A stretch of DNA of 42,738 nucleotides from a virus. The position numbers and the translations under genes were made by a program. How positions within the stretch are numbered: position 1 is the stretch's first letter; every line of letters begins with the position of its first letter. The stretch spans positions 1 through 42,738 of IMG/VR virus record IMGVR_UViG_3300017917_002836; one strand, given 5' to 3'. This document shows positions 29,855-36,833 of this stretch, one piece after another. The notes beneath the pieces are model-generated. The model searched no databases, was not told where the DNA came from, and saw only the letters and a program-made list of their open reading frames with translations.

Positions 29855-30249
29855 ATCGACGGATGGCACCGCGCGGCCCGGCGCGGTCGCCGGTGCGGAT
29901 CCATCCGGACGGCTGAGCTGTCGCCCGACGGAGGTCGTCCGAACGTACCGTCGCCATCGGTACTGGCGGCCGGATCGCGATACCGGGCCGTAACGCGACT
30001 GGCTTGACGGACATCCTCAGGCAGCAGATCGACCACTGCGACGCGAAGCACGCCGGCGATACGCTCAAGGTCATCGGTGTCGAAAGCCGTCTCCCCGGAG
30101 AGTCGGCGCCAGACGTAGGTCTGGCTCTTACCCAATGCCCTAGCCAGGGCGCTCGCACTCATCCGCCGTCGCGCCAGAGTTGCGCGGATCTCCTCGGCGA
30201 CCGCCTCACTGAGGGCGGTCCGCTCACCAGACTGGTCCGTCATGCTCAT
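29827..30249 (-). CDS. Xre-family immunity repressor with ssrA-like C-terminus
   Basis: A 140-residue protein. Residues ~12-77 are a lambda repressor-type HTH (RRRMSASALARALGKSQTYVWRRLSGE). About 33 of 64 residues are identical to the Cro-like protein encoded divergently. Residues ~80-140 are an Arg/Pro/Asp-rich tail ending MQTVAA, which resembles ssrA-type degradation tags. The integrase gene follows on the same strand. This is the gene order of integration-dependent immunity in mycobacteriophages, where integration cuts off the tag. ATG at 30249 or 30243. Confidence 0.85.
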   Translation of the reverse strand: MSMTDQSGERTALSEAVAEEIRATLARRRMSASALARALGKSQTYVWRRLSGETAFDTDDLERIAGVLRVAVVDLLPEDVRQASRVTARYRDPAASTDGDGTFGRPPSGDSSAVRMDPHRRPRRAARCHPSMPIMQTVAA

Positions 30250-30261
30250 GGCGGCATTGTT

Positions 30262-30276
30262 TCCCGCTGAGCGTGT
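30262..30276. promoter_or_regulatory. Operator O-L near repressor start
   Basis: CGCTGAGCGTGT at 30265-30276 matches the operator consensus CGCTAGGCGTGT in 10 of 12 positions. It lies 13-27 bp upstream of the repressor ATG, where binding would repress leftward expression. Centre bases differ (TGA for TAG), suggesting a weaker site. Confidence 0.6.
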
Positions 30277-30288
30277 GATTGCAACAGT

Positions 30289-30301
30289 ATCCGCAACGGA
30301 T
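30289..30301. promoter_or_regulatory. Central dyad ATCCG-N3-CGGAT
   Basis: ATCCG (30289-30293) and CGGAT (30297-30301) form a dyad between the left and right operators. It differs from the Xre operator sequence, so it may be bound by another regulator or be part of the leftward promoter region. Confidence 0.35.
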
Positions 30302-30320
30302 GTGCCAGATTGGCTCTCCA

Positions 30321-30338
30321 GTTACTCGCTAGGCGTGT
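30321..30338. promoter_or_regulatory. Operator O-R1
   Basis: GTTACTCGCTAGGCGTGT, with internal symmetry ACnCGC-TAG-GCGnGT. It is repeated with one change 23 bp to the right. It ends at the first base of the rightward -35 box, so bound protein could block or contact RNA polymerase. Confidence 0.75.
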
Positions 30339-30366
30339 TGACTGTTACGCGCTAGGCGTGTAGAAA
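30338..30366 (+). promoter_or_regulatory. Rightward Cro-gene promoter, leaderless
   Basis: TTGACT (30338-30343), a 17-bp spacer and TAGAAA (30361-30366) make a consensus-like promoter. The ATG at 30374 lies 7 bp past the -10 box, where transcription should start, and no ribosome site is present. The whole spacer is filled by the second right operator. Confidence 0.78.
30344..30361. promoter_or_regulatory. Operator O-R2 between -35 and -10 boxes
   Basis: GTTACGCGCTAGGCGTGT, 17 of 18 bases as in O-R1. It lies exactly between the rightward -35 and -10 boxes, so occupation by the repressor or Cro-like protein should shut off rightward early transcription. Confidence 0.78.
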
Positions 30367-30373
30367 CGTCGAC

Positions 30374-30631
30374 ATGGGCAGGAACGCTTCTCTCGGCGAA
30401 ACATCAAATCGGCAGACGTCGCTGACGGCAGCCGTCGCCGCTGAGGTAAGGGCGGAGATGGGGCGCCGGCGGGTCACTCAGGCGGAACTCGCTGGCGCGC
30501 TCGGTCGGACCCAGCAGTTCGTGAGTCGCCGGGTATCCGGCGAGGTCGCAATGGATACCGACGATATCGATCACATCGCCAGCCATCTCGGAATCAACGC
30601 ACTCGACCTGCTGAGGCGAGCCGCCGCCTGA
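30374..30631 (+). CDS. Cro-like Xre-family regulator
   Basis: An 85-residue HTH protein (RRRVTQAELAGALGRTQQFVSRRVSGEVAMDTDD). About half the HTH-region residues are shared with the divergent repressor, so the pair arose by duplication and should see the same operators. It starts on a leaderless message and ends shortly after the HTH domain (DLLRRAAA), without the tail seen in the repressor. It is the first gene of the early rightward operon and is expected to favour lytic growth. Confidence 0.85.
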   Translation: MGRNASLGETSNRQTSLTAAVAAEVRAEMGRRRVTQAELAGALGRTQQFVSRRVSGEVAMDTDDIDHIASHLGINALDLLRRAAA

Positions 30632-30639
30632 CGTGCCGG

Positions 30640-30672
30640 CCGGGCGGCGCCGCTGCGATCGCCGCCGCCCGG
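30640..30672. terminator. Hairpin after the Cro-like gene
   Basis: CCGGGCGGCG (30640-30649) and CGCCGCCCGG (30663-30672) form a 10-bp stem with a 13-nt loop, 8 bp past the Cro-like stop. It may be the first early terminator that separates regulatory from replication genes. The rest of the gap to 30754 shows no gene. Confidence 0.6.
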
Positions 30673-30754
30673 TCCTGGCCCCCTACGCACACCAGCGCCC
30701 CCACAGTCGCCGCGAAACGTCGGTGGGAGCGCCAGTCACCAGAAAGGCTACCTG

Positions 30755-31390
30755 ATGAAACGAGCCCCAAGCGTATCAACATCGACCGATGATCGGGATG
30801 ATCAACAGTCCTCGATCTTCCGGGTCGGCGAGGTCGTCGACGTCGCAATCAGCGGCGCGACCGTCGTCGACACGACCGACACGACGATCCTGGTTCGTAC
30901 CGGGTCGCAGGCTCCGGTCTGTATCCCGGTCAACGCCGCCGGGGTCACGGTCGCCCGCGTCGCGCCGGCGCAGTGGCCGCCCATGGTGGGCGACCTGTGG
31001 GAGGACTGCCGGGGTGACCGCTGGCTGTGCCAGCAGTACAGCGACCATTGGGACAACCTCCAGCTGCGGATGGTCCCCACCGACGCGGACAGCCACCCCA
31101 CCGTGGATATGACGCAGGCCGGGCTGCTCCACAGCTACGGCCCGGTCACGCTGCTCAGCCGTGACCCCCGGCTCTCCAAGGAGGCCGGCGAGGCCACGCG
31201 CCCGATCCTCAGCCTGGACGGGCCCGAGGAGGACCACTACGCCGCATGCCAGGCCGAGACGTTCGCCAGCCCGCACACCTACACCGGGGTACGTGAGGTC
31301 GGCCCGGACTGGGAGGTCTGCGGATGTCCTGTGGACGACCCGATCCACCAGTTCGGCGACGAGGACGTCGAGCGTGGTGAGCGGTCGTGA
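30755..31390 (+). CDS. Hypothetical early protein
   Basis: A 211-residue protein, family not recognised. The N-terminal half is beta-rich (FRVGEVVDVAISGATVVDTTDTTILVRTG) and may form a small barrel; the middle has VGDLWEDCRGDRWLCQQY; the C-terminus has CGCPVDDPIHQFGDEDVERGE. ATG with AGAAAGG upstream. It opens the long run of overlapping early genes. Confidence 0.65.
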   Translation: MKRAPSVSTSTDDRDDQQSSIFRVGEVVDVAISGATVVDTTDTTILVRTGSQAPVCIPVNAAGVTVARVAPAQWPPMVGDLWEDCRGDRWLCQQYSDHWDNLQLRMVPTDADSHPTVDMTQAGLLHSYGPVTLLSRDPRLSKEAGEATRPILSLDGPEEDHYAACQAETFASPHTYTGVREVGPDWEVCGCPVDDPIHQFGDEDVERGERS

Positions 31391-31752
31391 TGCTGTACCG
31401 CAAGTTGACCCAGGACGAGCTTCACCAGCTCGCCCGCGAGCGCTTCGGCGACGACCCGATGCAGTGGGCATTCCGGTGCCCGAACTGCGATGACGTCGCG
31501 ACGCTCGCGGAGTTCGTGGCCGCCGGCGCCGACCCCGGTCGGACTGGCCAGGAGTGCATCGGCCGCAGCCTCGGAGCGCTGACCAAGCCCAGTGCGACCA
31601 ACAGGCGCGGCTGCGACTTCTCCGCGTACGGCCTGATCCCCGGGCCGTGGGAGATCGTGTTCCCGGCTGATGTTCGCCGCGACCGGCCGGAGCCGTACTC
31701 GGTCCGGTCGTTCCCGCTCGCTGACGCCCGCGAGGGCGGTGAGCCCCAGTGA
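31390..31752 (+). CDS. VVA0879-family protein
   Basis: A 120-residue protein with the pattern of this phage family: helical start (LTQDELHQLARERFGDDP), a CPNC pair in FRCPNCDDVATL, GQECIGRSLGAL, RGCDFSAYGL and GPWEIVFP near the end, finishing in RSFPLADA. The four Cys suggest a bound metal. Function unknown. ATG overlaps the previous stop (TGATG); GTG at 31387 is possible. Confidence 0.75.
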   Translation: MLYRKLTQDELHQLARERFGDDPMQWAFRCPNCDDVATLAEFVAAGADPGRTGQECIGRSLGALTKPSATNRRGCDFSAYGLIPGPWEIVFPADVRRDRPEPYSVRSFPLADAREGGEPQ

Positions 31753-32762
31753 GCGCCATTCTCGCCACCGCCACCTGGGAGCCCCTCCCGGGCGACCCGT
31801 CCGCCACCGAGCGGGGCCGGTGGGTCGTGAAGTCCCTGGACGTCGGGGTACTCGGCCTGCTCGCCGCAGGCCAGGACGACGTCGACCGGGTCGGCGAGCT
31901 GCTGCGCGAGCTGCTCGCCGACGCCGGGTACACCGTCGGCGTCGTGGCCGTCTCGCTGGGCGACCACACGGTCACCGCCTACGCCCCCGAGGACCGCACC
32001 CGCCTCGACGCTGCGGTCGACGAGGCTATGACGGCGATCGCGGACACCATCGGCTCCGAGCCTGGGGGGGCGGGTCCGGTGGCGGCGAGGTCAGAGCCGT
32101 CGCCCCCGAACCCGGACCATGATCTCCCTGCGCCATCCGTTGGCCCGGGGAATGAGGCGGGCTCCGTTGCCGCGGAGCCCGCCACGGTGCGGGGGCAGGT
32201 CGCGCCCGGCCCCCGCACCGAGCAGCTCCCGGACCGGGCCGAGATGCTGCAGCGCATCGCCGCCCTTGTCGCCGGCGGCCTGCCGGTACCGGGGGGCATC
32301 CAGCTGTGGAGCCACTGCCGCGGCGTGGATCTGTCCTGGCACGAACGTGCGGTCGCGGCCGCCTCGGTCCGCGCGTGGGCGCAGTACCTCGGCCTGGCAG
32401 ACCCGGCCTACAGGTCGATTGGCGTGTCCGCCGACGTGCCGTACCGGGCGCTGAGGGCCACTGGCGTCTGGCTCGGCTACGACATCGACCTCATCGGCTA
32501 CGTCGACGTTGCTGACGACCCGGCCGGCCTGGACGGTACGGGCTGGCTGGTCGACGTGTGGGTGGCCGTGGCCCGCAAGGGCGTGGCGGCACACCGGCCG
32601 GTGGGCGACGAGCGCACCGCGTGCGGCAGGTCCACGCGGACCGGGGAGCGGACGACGGCCCGGCAGGCGCAGGACCGGTGGTCTCCGTCGTGGTCGTGCC
32701 ACAGGTGCTGGCCTGACGGCTCGCCGATCACCGCACCTGAGGGCGGTGACGACCGTGGCTGA
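31749..32762 (+). CDS. Hypothetical protein with Pro/Ala linker and Cys-rich C-terminus
   Basis: A 337-residue protein, family not recognised. Residues 1-105 are a compact mixed domain (RWVVKSLDVGVLGLLAAGQDD). A disordered Pro/Ala/Glu linker covers ~105-160. The C-terminal domain has Trp/Tyr-rich segments (GIQLWSHCRGVDLSWHER, GVWLGYDIDLIGYVDVAD) and ends with TACGRSTRTG...SWSCHRCWPDG, a possible zinc knuckle. GTGA coupling to the upstream gene; the 3' end carries the recurrent GACCGTGGCTGA junction. Confidence 0.65.
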   Translation: MSAILATATWEPLPGDPSATERGRWVVKSLDVGVLGLLAAGQDDVDRVGELLRELLADAGYTVGVVAVSLGDHTVTAYAPEDRTRLDAAVDEAMTAIADTIGSEPGGAGPVAARSEPSPPNPDHDLPAPSVGPGNEAGSVAAEPATVRGQVAPGPRTEQLPDRAEMLQRIAALVAGGLPVPGGIQLWSHCRGVDLSWHERAVAAASVRAWAQYLGLADPAYRSIGVSADVPYRALRATGVWLGYDIDLIGYVDVADDPAGLDGTGWLVDVWVAVARKGVAAHRPVGDERTACGRSTRTGERTTARQAQDRWSPSWSCHRCWPDGSPITAPEGGDDRG

Positions 32763-33585
32763 GATCAAGACCCCGACGGTGGAGGAGATCCGGGCCGCGG
32801 CGCTGACGCTGATGCGCGCATGGGCGCCATCGGTGATCGCTGAGCGCCAGCGGTCGACCGGCGACGACTACGACCCGTATTACAACGGTTGCGGCTGCGC
32901 CGGCGAGGACGAGGACGGCGAGCCGTACTGCAACTGTGCCGGCGGCTGCAGCTGTCCGTGGTGCGCGCACACCATGCACGCAGAGGCTGCCCGGTGTGGG
33001 CTGGTGGTGCCGACGTCCGACCAGCCGTACGCCCGGTGCGGCAGGCCGACCGGGTACCGCATCGTTCCGTTCCACCCGACCCACGACGGAATCTCTCGGC
33101 CGCCGTCGGACGGCGACGACGCGGTCGACGAGTACGGGTACGTCAAGCTCGGCGACACGAACAGCTATGGCATGACCCGCTACGCATGCTCGACCCAGCA
33201 CGCCCGGGCGGTCATCGAAGCGGACCGCGCCTACCGGGCGCGGTTCGACTCGACGAGCGCGCTGTCTGCGGCGAACACGTTCTACGAGGTCGAGCGGTGG
33301 CGTTACCGCCCCGACGACATCGGCCTGGAGCGCAAGTTCGGCGACCCGACCGCCGGGCATCTCACCACGATTCTCAGCGTCGTCCGGTCGCTGGAGTGGG
33401 CGGGGCCGGGTCTCGTCGTCGAGCGCTGGCACGGCACCCATCCCGATGGCGCCCGTCTCCCGGAGCTCGCAGAGAGCCTTGACTGGACGGTCCTGTTGAG
33501 AAGTGCCGCCATGCTCGCCGAGGCGATCGCCGAGCTCGACACGGAGACCCTCTCGCGAGGACTTCGTGAGGACGGTGACGACTGA
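32755..33585 (+). CDS. Cys-rich hypothetical protein
   Basis: A 276-residue protein. A dense Cys cluster lies at about 44-65 (GCGCAGED, YCNCAGGCSC, CPWCAH) and further Cys at RCGRPTGY and YACSTQHA, suggesting several zinc sites. The second half is helical with DWTVLLRSAAMLAEAIAELD. No family recognised. The GTG start lies in the GACCGTGGCTGA junction and overlaps the previous gene by 8 nt; GTG at 32746 is also in frame. Confidence 0.65.
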   Translation: MAEIKTPTVEEIRAAALTLMRAWAPSVIAERQRSTGDDYDPYYNGCGCAGEDEDGEPYCNCAGGCSCPWCAHTMHAEAARCGLVVPTSDQPYARCGRPTGYRIVPFHPTHDGISRPPSDGDDAVDEYGYVKLGDTNSYGMTRYACSTQHARAVIEADRAYRARFDSTSALSAANTFYEVERWRYRPDDIGLERKFGDPTAGHLTTILSVVRSLEWAGPGLVVERWHGTHPDGARLPELAESLDWTVLLRSAAMLAEAIAELDTETLSRGLREDGDD

Positions 33586-33761
33586 TGGAGATCCGTCTCA
33601 TTGGCGACCAGGGCGAGGTCGACGACGCCGTCCAGGTCGTGCGCGAGGTCCTCAACGTCACATCGGTCAGTGACGGGTATTCGGCTCGCGACCGCCACGA
33701 CGTGCGGGTGTATCTGCACGTCGAGCCGCGCCTGTACAGCGCCGCGGTGGTGGACCGGTGA
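33585..33761 (+). CDS. Small conserved-type protein
   Basis: A 58-residue protein (MEIRLIGDQGEVDDAVQVVR, VLNVTSVSDGY, DVRVYLHVEPR) with a beta-alpha-beta-beta pattern. I recognise similar small proteins (IRITG..DEV..A...LR) in Streptomyces and its mobile elements, function unknown. ATG overlaps the preceding stop (TGATG) and the stop overlaps the next GTG, so it is embedded in the operon. Confidence 0.65.
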   Translation: MEIRLIGDQGEVDDAVQVVREVLNVTSVSDGYSARDRHDVRVYLHVEPRLYSAAVVDR

Positions 33762-34141
33762 CGGCCGCGGCTGCGGTGTGGTCCGCACCGGGCGGCAGTA
33801 GACATGCTCCGGCGGCATCCCAGGTCGCCGCTGGAGCCCAGGAGCCGGAGGGGACGGCCGGCTCCACGGTGGTGGGGGGCCCGCATGGGCACAGCGGGTC
33901 CCCCACCACTGCGACGTCCGTCGCGGCGGGCGGTGCCGCGGCGGACCGTGGGGGCCCCGGCAGGGGTGGCGGGGTCCCCACCGCAGACGCCGCGACCACC
34001 GGGCCGGCGGGGGTTGCAGCCCCTGCCGGTGCCACACCGGCGGTCGCGGCTGCGGCCGGGACGCATTCTCCCGGACCGGCCGTAGCGGAGGGGCCGGTTG
34101 GTCCGGGCCCCTCCACCCCCGCAGCCGGGGGCGCGTCATGA
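33758..34141 (+). CDS. Low-complexity Ala/Gly/Pro-rich protein (doubtful coding)
   Basis: A 127-residue frame, GTGA-coupled upstream and ATGA-coupled downstream, which supports translation. But the product is almost only Ala, Gly, Pro, Thr and Val (GAQEPEGTAGSTVVGGPHG, ATPAVAAAAGTHSPG) with no predicted fold, and its DNA holds six strong hairpins. It may be a disordered linker-like protein or a translated structured spacer. Confidence 0.45.
   Translation: MTAAAAVWSAPGGSRHAPAASQVAAGAQEPEGTAGSTVVGGPHGHSGSPTTATSVAAGGAAADRGGPGRGGGVPTADAATTGPAGVAAPAGATPAVAAAAGTHSPGPAVAEGPVGPGPSTPAAGGAS
33841..34131. repeat. Array of six strong hairpins
   Basis: Stems: 33841-33848/33858-33865 (8 bp); 33869-33884/33894-33909 (16 bp, one G-U, 9-nt loop); 33948-33958/33971-33981 (11 bp, one G-U); 34004-34013/34020-34029 (10 bp, one G-U); 34087-34095/34106-34114 (9 bp); 34116-34121/34126-34131 (6 bp). 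The second and third share GTGGGGG-CCC type arms. Such density exceeds what GC content alone seems to give in neighbouring genes. Possible roles: RNA processing, attenuation or a single-strand origin. Confidence 0.6.
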
Positions 34142-34869
34142 TGCCGGCGGTTGGACGCCGTGCTGCGCGCCAGCAGCAGGAGTGGCGGCAGGCCGGCCGG
34201 ACAGCCGTCCGGATGCTCCGGGCGACCGCCGTGGACCTGGCCGCCGAGCGGGCGGCCCACGCGGCGACCCGTGAGCAGCTCGCCGAGGCGCTGGCGGCCC
34301 TGGCCAGTGCGCGGGCCGACCTGGACGTCGACCCGCTCACCGGCCTGTACACCCGCCGGTGGCTGACAGCGGTCTGGGGCAGCAGCCGACCGCCTGGTCT
34401 GCTGCTGCTCGACCTGGACGGCTTCAAGGCGGTCAACGACCGGTACGGGCACGCCGCCGGCGACGAGGTTCTGGCCACCACCGGCAGGCGCCTGGCGGCG
34501 CAGGACCGCTCTACCGCGGTCCGGCTGCACGGCGACGAGTTCGTCGTGCTGCTGCACGACCGGGCCGATGCCGGTCCGCGACATATCGCCGCCGCCGCAG
34601 CGTGGGTCGCCGGCCTGGTCGCGGCGCCGGTCGCGCTCGCAGGTGAGCGCCTGGTGACCGTCACCGCCTCGGCCGGTGCCGTCATGGTCACCGCTGACGA
34701 CCAGCTGGCGGAGGTGCTGGCGCGGGCCGACCTGGCGATGTACGCGGCCAAGCGGTCCTCGGGCCGGCCGGTCGTGTGGACGGCGAACCTGGAGCCGCCC
34801 GCAGGCGCCGTCTGCGCCCGCCGCGGGGTGAGGGATGCACGGAGAGGAGACGGTAGTAGTGCTGCATGA
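34138..34869 (+). CDS. GGDEF-domain protein (diguanylate cyclase type)
   Basis: A 243-residue protein. A basic, helical coiled-coil start (~1-62, ATREQLAEALAALASARADL) leads into a full GGDEF domain: DPLTGLYTRRW (65-75), LLDLDGFKAVNDRYGHAAGD (90-109), signature HGDEF (131-135) and AMYAAKRSSG near 205. The first Gly of GGDEF is His. The RxxD inhibitory site five residues before it is absent (QDRS). It could make or sense c-di-GMP in the cytoplasm. No membrane segment. Start/stop coupled to both neighbours. Confidence 0.9.
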   Translation: MMPAVGRRAARQQQEWRQAGRTAVRMLRATAVDLAAERAAHAATREQLAEALAALASARADLDVDPLTGLYTRRWLTAVWGSSRPPGLLLLDLDGFKAVNDRYGHAAGDEVLATTGRRLAAQDRSTAVRLHGDEFVVLLHDRADAGPRHIAAAAAWVAGLVAAPVALAGERLVTVTASAGAVMVTADDQLAEVLARADLAMYAAKRSSGRPVVWTANLEPPAGAVCARRGVRDARRGDGSSAA

Positions 34870-35152
34870 CCTGCTGACGGCGCTGGGGATCCTGGCGCTG
34901 CTCGCCGCCACGTTTGGCGTGATCTGCCTCGCGTGGGTGGCGACGTGGCTGACGTCCACCTGGCGCAGCCGCCGACGGGCGGCGGCCGAGTCCCGGGCCG
35001 TGGTACTCCGGGCGGCGCGCCGCTGCGGCGAGGCGGTCACCGCAGCCCATCAGGCCGAGCGGGACCGCGAGTACACCCTGACCGGTCATGGGCGGACGTC
35101 GGACGCACACCTGCGCCACCTGTACGGCCTGGCGCACGGATGGCGCCGGTGA
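34859..35152 (+). CDS. Small membrane protein
   Basis: A 97-residue protein with one long hydrophobic region (~3-35, LHDLLTALGILALLAATFGVICLAWVATWL), then a basic helical tail (SRRRAAAESRAVVLRAARRCGEAV) and LTGHGRTSDAHLRHLYGLAHGW. GTG at 34859 follows GAGAGGAG; ATG at 34835 is the longer alternative. It overlaps the GGDEF gene, so the two may act together, but the link is only by context. Confidence 0.65.
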   Translation: MLHDLLTALGILALLAATFGVICLAWVATWLTSTWRSRRRAAAESRAVVLRAARRCGEAVTAAHQAERDREYTLTGHGRTSDAHLRHLYGLAHGWRR

Positions 35153-35406
35153 TGCGCCGTCTCCGGGCTCGCCCGGCAGACGAGGGCCCGGGGCTGGTCC
35201 GCCGGCACCGACGCCGCGGCGGGGCCTGGCCGGTCGACACATCCGCGGAGACCACGGCGATCATCGCCGCGATCACGGTTGCCCGCCACGTGCTCACGTC
35301 AGACACGGACCCGCGCGACCAGGCGTCCAACTACCTGGACACCGCCCCCATCGACGCGGCCGCTCTGGCCGCGATGCTGGACGAGGAGCAGCCATGCAAC
35401 GCCTGA
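35152..35406 (+). CDS. Hypothetical small protein
   Basis: An 84-residue protein with an Arg-rich start (MRRLRARPADEG, RRHRRRGG) and a helical C-terminus (TTAIIAAITVARHVLTSDTD, IDAAALAAMLDEEQ). No family recognised. TGATG overlap with the membrane protein gene and 13-nt overlap with the next gene. Confidence 0.55.
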   Translation: MRRLRARPADEGPGLVRRHRRRGGAWPVDTSAETTAIIAAITVARHVLTSDTDPRDQASNYLDTAPIDAAALAAMLDEEQPCNA

Positions 35407-35855
35407 CGACCTGGCTCTACCGGGTCGTGTCCGCCGAGAACCGGCGGCTGCACCACGACCTCCGTGTGGAGCGTGCCGCCCGGTATGAGGTCACGGTCCG
35501 GCTTGAGCAGTGCGAGCGGATCGCGGCTGTCGTGCGCCGCGACCTGGACGCCGCCCAGCGCAGGCTGACGGCCGGCCGCCCGGCTGCGGCGGCACCGGAC
35601 GGCCAGGACGGCCAGGACGTGCAGACGCTGCGCCGCGAGGTGCGTCAGCTGCGCGCCACGTGCGCGGCGATGGCCGACCGGCTCGCCGCGTACGAGGGCC
35701 GGCCGGTACAGGCGGAGCTGCCGCCGACGCGGGTCCGTCGGCTGGGCACCGCCGGCGAGGCACTGACGGAGATCATCAGCCAGGTGCCGGGGGACGCCAC
35801 GGCGGTCCTGGACCGGCACCGTACGGCGGTCATCCCGGCGGTGCGTGATGCGTAG
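35394..35855 (+). CDS. Coiled-coil hypothetical protein
   Basis: A 153-residue protein. Two helical charged regions (VSAENRRLHHDLRVERAARYE, QTLRREVRQLRATCAAMADRL) flank a short Ala/Asp/Gln linker. A likely dimeric coiled coil, with no catalytic motif and no family recognised. Overlaps both neighbours. Confidence 0.6.
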   Translation: MQRLTTWLYRVVSAENRRLHHDLRVERAARYEVTVRLEQCERIAAVVRRDLDAAQRRLTAGRPAAAAPDGQDGQDVQTLRREVRQLRATCAAMADRLAAYEGRPVQAELPPTRVRRLGTAGEALTEIISQVPGDATAVLDRHRTAVIPAVRDA

Positions 35856-36288
35856 GCGCCTGCCGCTGCGTCGGCGTGCTCCGCTGCGCACGGCCGCGGC
35901 CCGGCGCACCTCGCGCCGCCCACGTCACCCAGGGTTCGCGGCCGGCGTGGTGGAGCTGGCACTGGAGCGGGCGCAGTACTCGTGTGAGATCTGCGGCCGC
36001 CAGCTCAGCGACCGCCGCGGCGTGGACTGGTCGGCACATCATCGCCGTCCGCGCGCCGCCGGCGGCACCGCGGACCCGGCCGCGTCGACCGCCGCGAACT
36101 GCCTGATCATCTGCGGCGGCGGTACCACCGGTTGCCATGGCGTGGTCGAGGCGCACCGGGGCGCGGCGTACGTGGCCGGTTGGCTGGTGTGGCAGGGCCA
36201 GGACCCGGCAGAGGTGCCGGTACTCCTGGACCACGGCACCCGTCCGGTGCTGCTCACCGTGGACGGCCGGTATCGGGAGGTCTCGTGA
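35848..36288 (+). CDS. HNH endonuclease-like protein
   Basis: A 146-residue protein. After an Arg-rich start it has CEICGRQLSDRRG, HHRRPRAAGGT (the first HNH His pair) and ANCLIICG...CHGVVEAHRG, the second and third motif parts with two Cys for zinc. The last ~45 residues (AGWLVWQGQDPAEVPVLL) form a small beta domain often found after such HNH modules. Its role in phage DNA or host DNA cutting is unknown. ATG at 35848 or GTG at 35845. Confidence 0.8.
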   Translation: MRRRLPLRRRAPLRTAAARRTSRRPRHPGFAAGVVELALERAQYSCEICGRQLSDRRGVDWSAHHRRPRAAGGTADPAASTAANCLIICGGGTTGCHGVVEAHRGAAYVAGWLVWQGQDPAEVPVLLDHGTRPVLLTVDGRYREVS

Positions 36289-36833
36289 GCCTCGACCAGA
36301 TCAAGCGATGCCCGTGCGGCTGCGGTACCCAGGTGCCGCGGCGGACGCTGGTGTGCCCGGACGGCTGGGCGCGCGTACCCGAGGCGCTGCGCATCACCCT
36401 TGTCGAGACGCAGCGCGTGCGCCGGCTCGCGCCAACGGATCCTGAGGCGGTCGCCGAGCACCGGGCCGCGGCCGCCGCGGTAAAGGGCTGGCTGATCGAG
36501 CACCCGCCGCCGCGGCCGTCGCTGGTGACTGCGGACGTCACACCGGAGCCGGTCGCCGGCCCGGGGCGCTGCGACTCGTGCTCGGCGCCGGTCGTCTGGT
36601 GTGTCACGGCCACCGGTGCGCGGGTGCCTGTCGACCCGGATCCGGTGAGGGTCGCGACCGGTGCCGCTGACTGTGTCGTCACCGAGCGGCTCGGCAGGGA
36701 CCCGCTCGTGCGGCTCGTGAGGTCTCAGGGCGAGCTGTTCGGCCGCGCCTGGGCGCACCGTCGGCACATGACCACCTGCCCGTTCGCGTCGCGGTACCGG
36801 GCGCGCGCCCGCCGGAGGGGGACGTCGCCGTGA
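36285..36833 (+). CDS. Protein with two zinc-binding modules
   Basis: A 182-residue protein. The start KRCPCGCGTQVPRRTLVCPDG is a small Cys4-like module. A second module CDSCSAPVVWCVTATGARVPVDPDP near residue 95 is a recurring phage zinc finger, completed by MTTCPFASRYR at the end. A helical linker joins them. A role in nucleic-acid binding is likely but not shown. GTGA coupling to the HNH gene. Confidence 0.65.
   Translation: MSLDQIKRCPCGCGTQVPRRTLVCPDGWARVPEALRITLVETQRVRRLAPTDPEAVAEHRAAAAAVKGWLIEHPPPRPSLVTADVTPEPVAGPGRCDSCSAPVVWCVTATGARVPVDPDPVRVATGAADCVVTERLGRDPLVRLVRSQGELFGRAWAHRRHMTTCPFASRYRARARRRGTSP

Noticed and set aside
29821-30010. tRNA 3'-end fragment as attP core
   Set aside because: I looked on both strands for a T-loop (GGTTCRA) with flanking stem and found none; a tRNA target cannot be claimed.
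33758-34141. Confident protein-coding gene
   Set aside because: Kept only at low confidence: codon overlaps support it but composition and hairpins argue for a structural segment.
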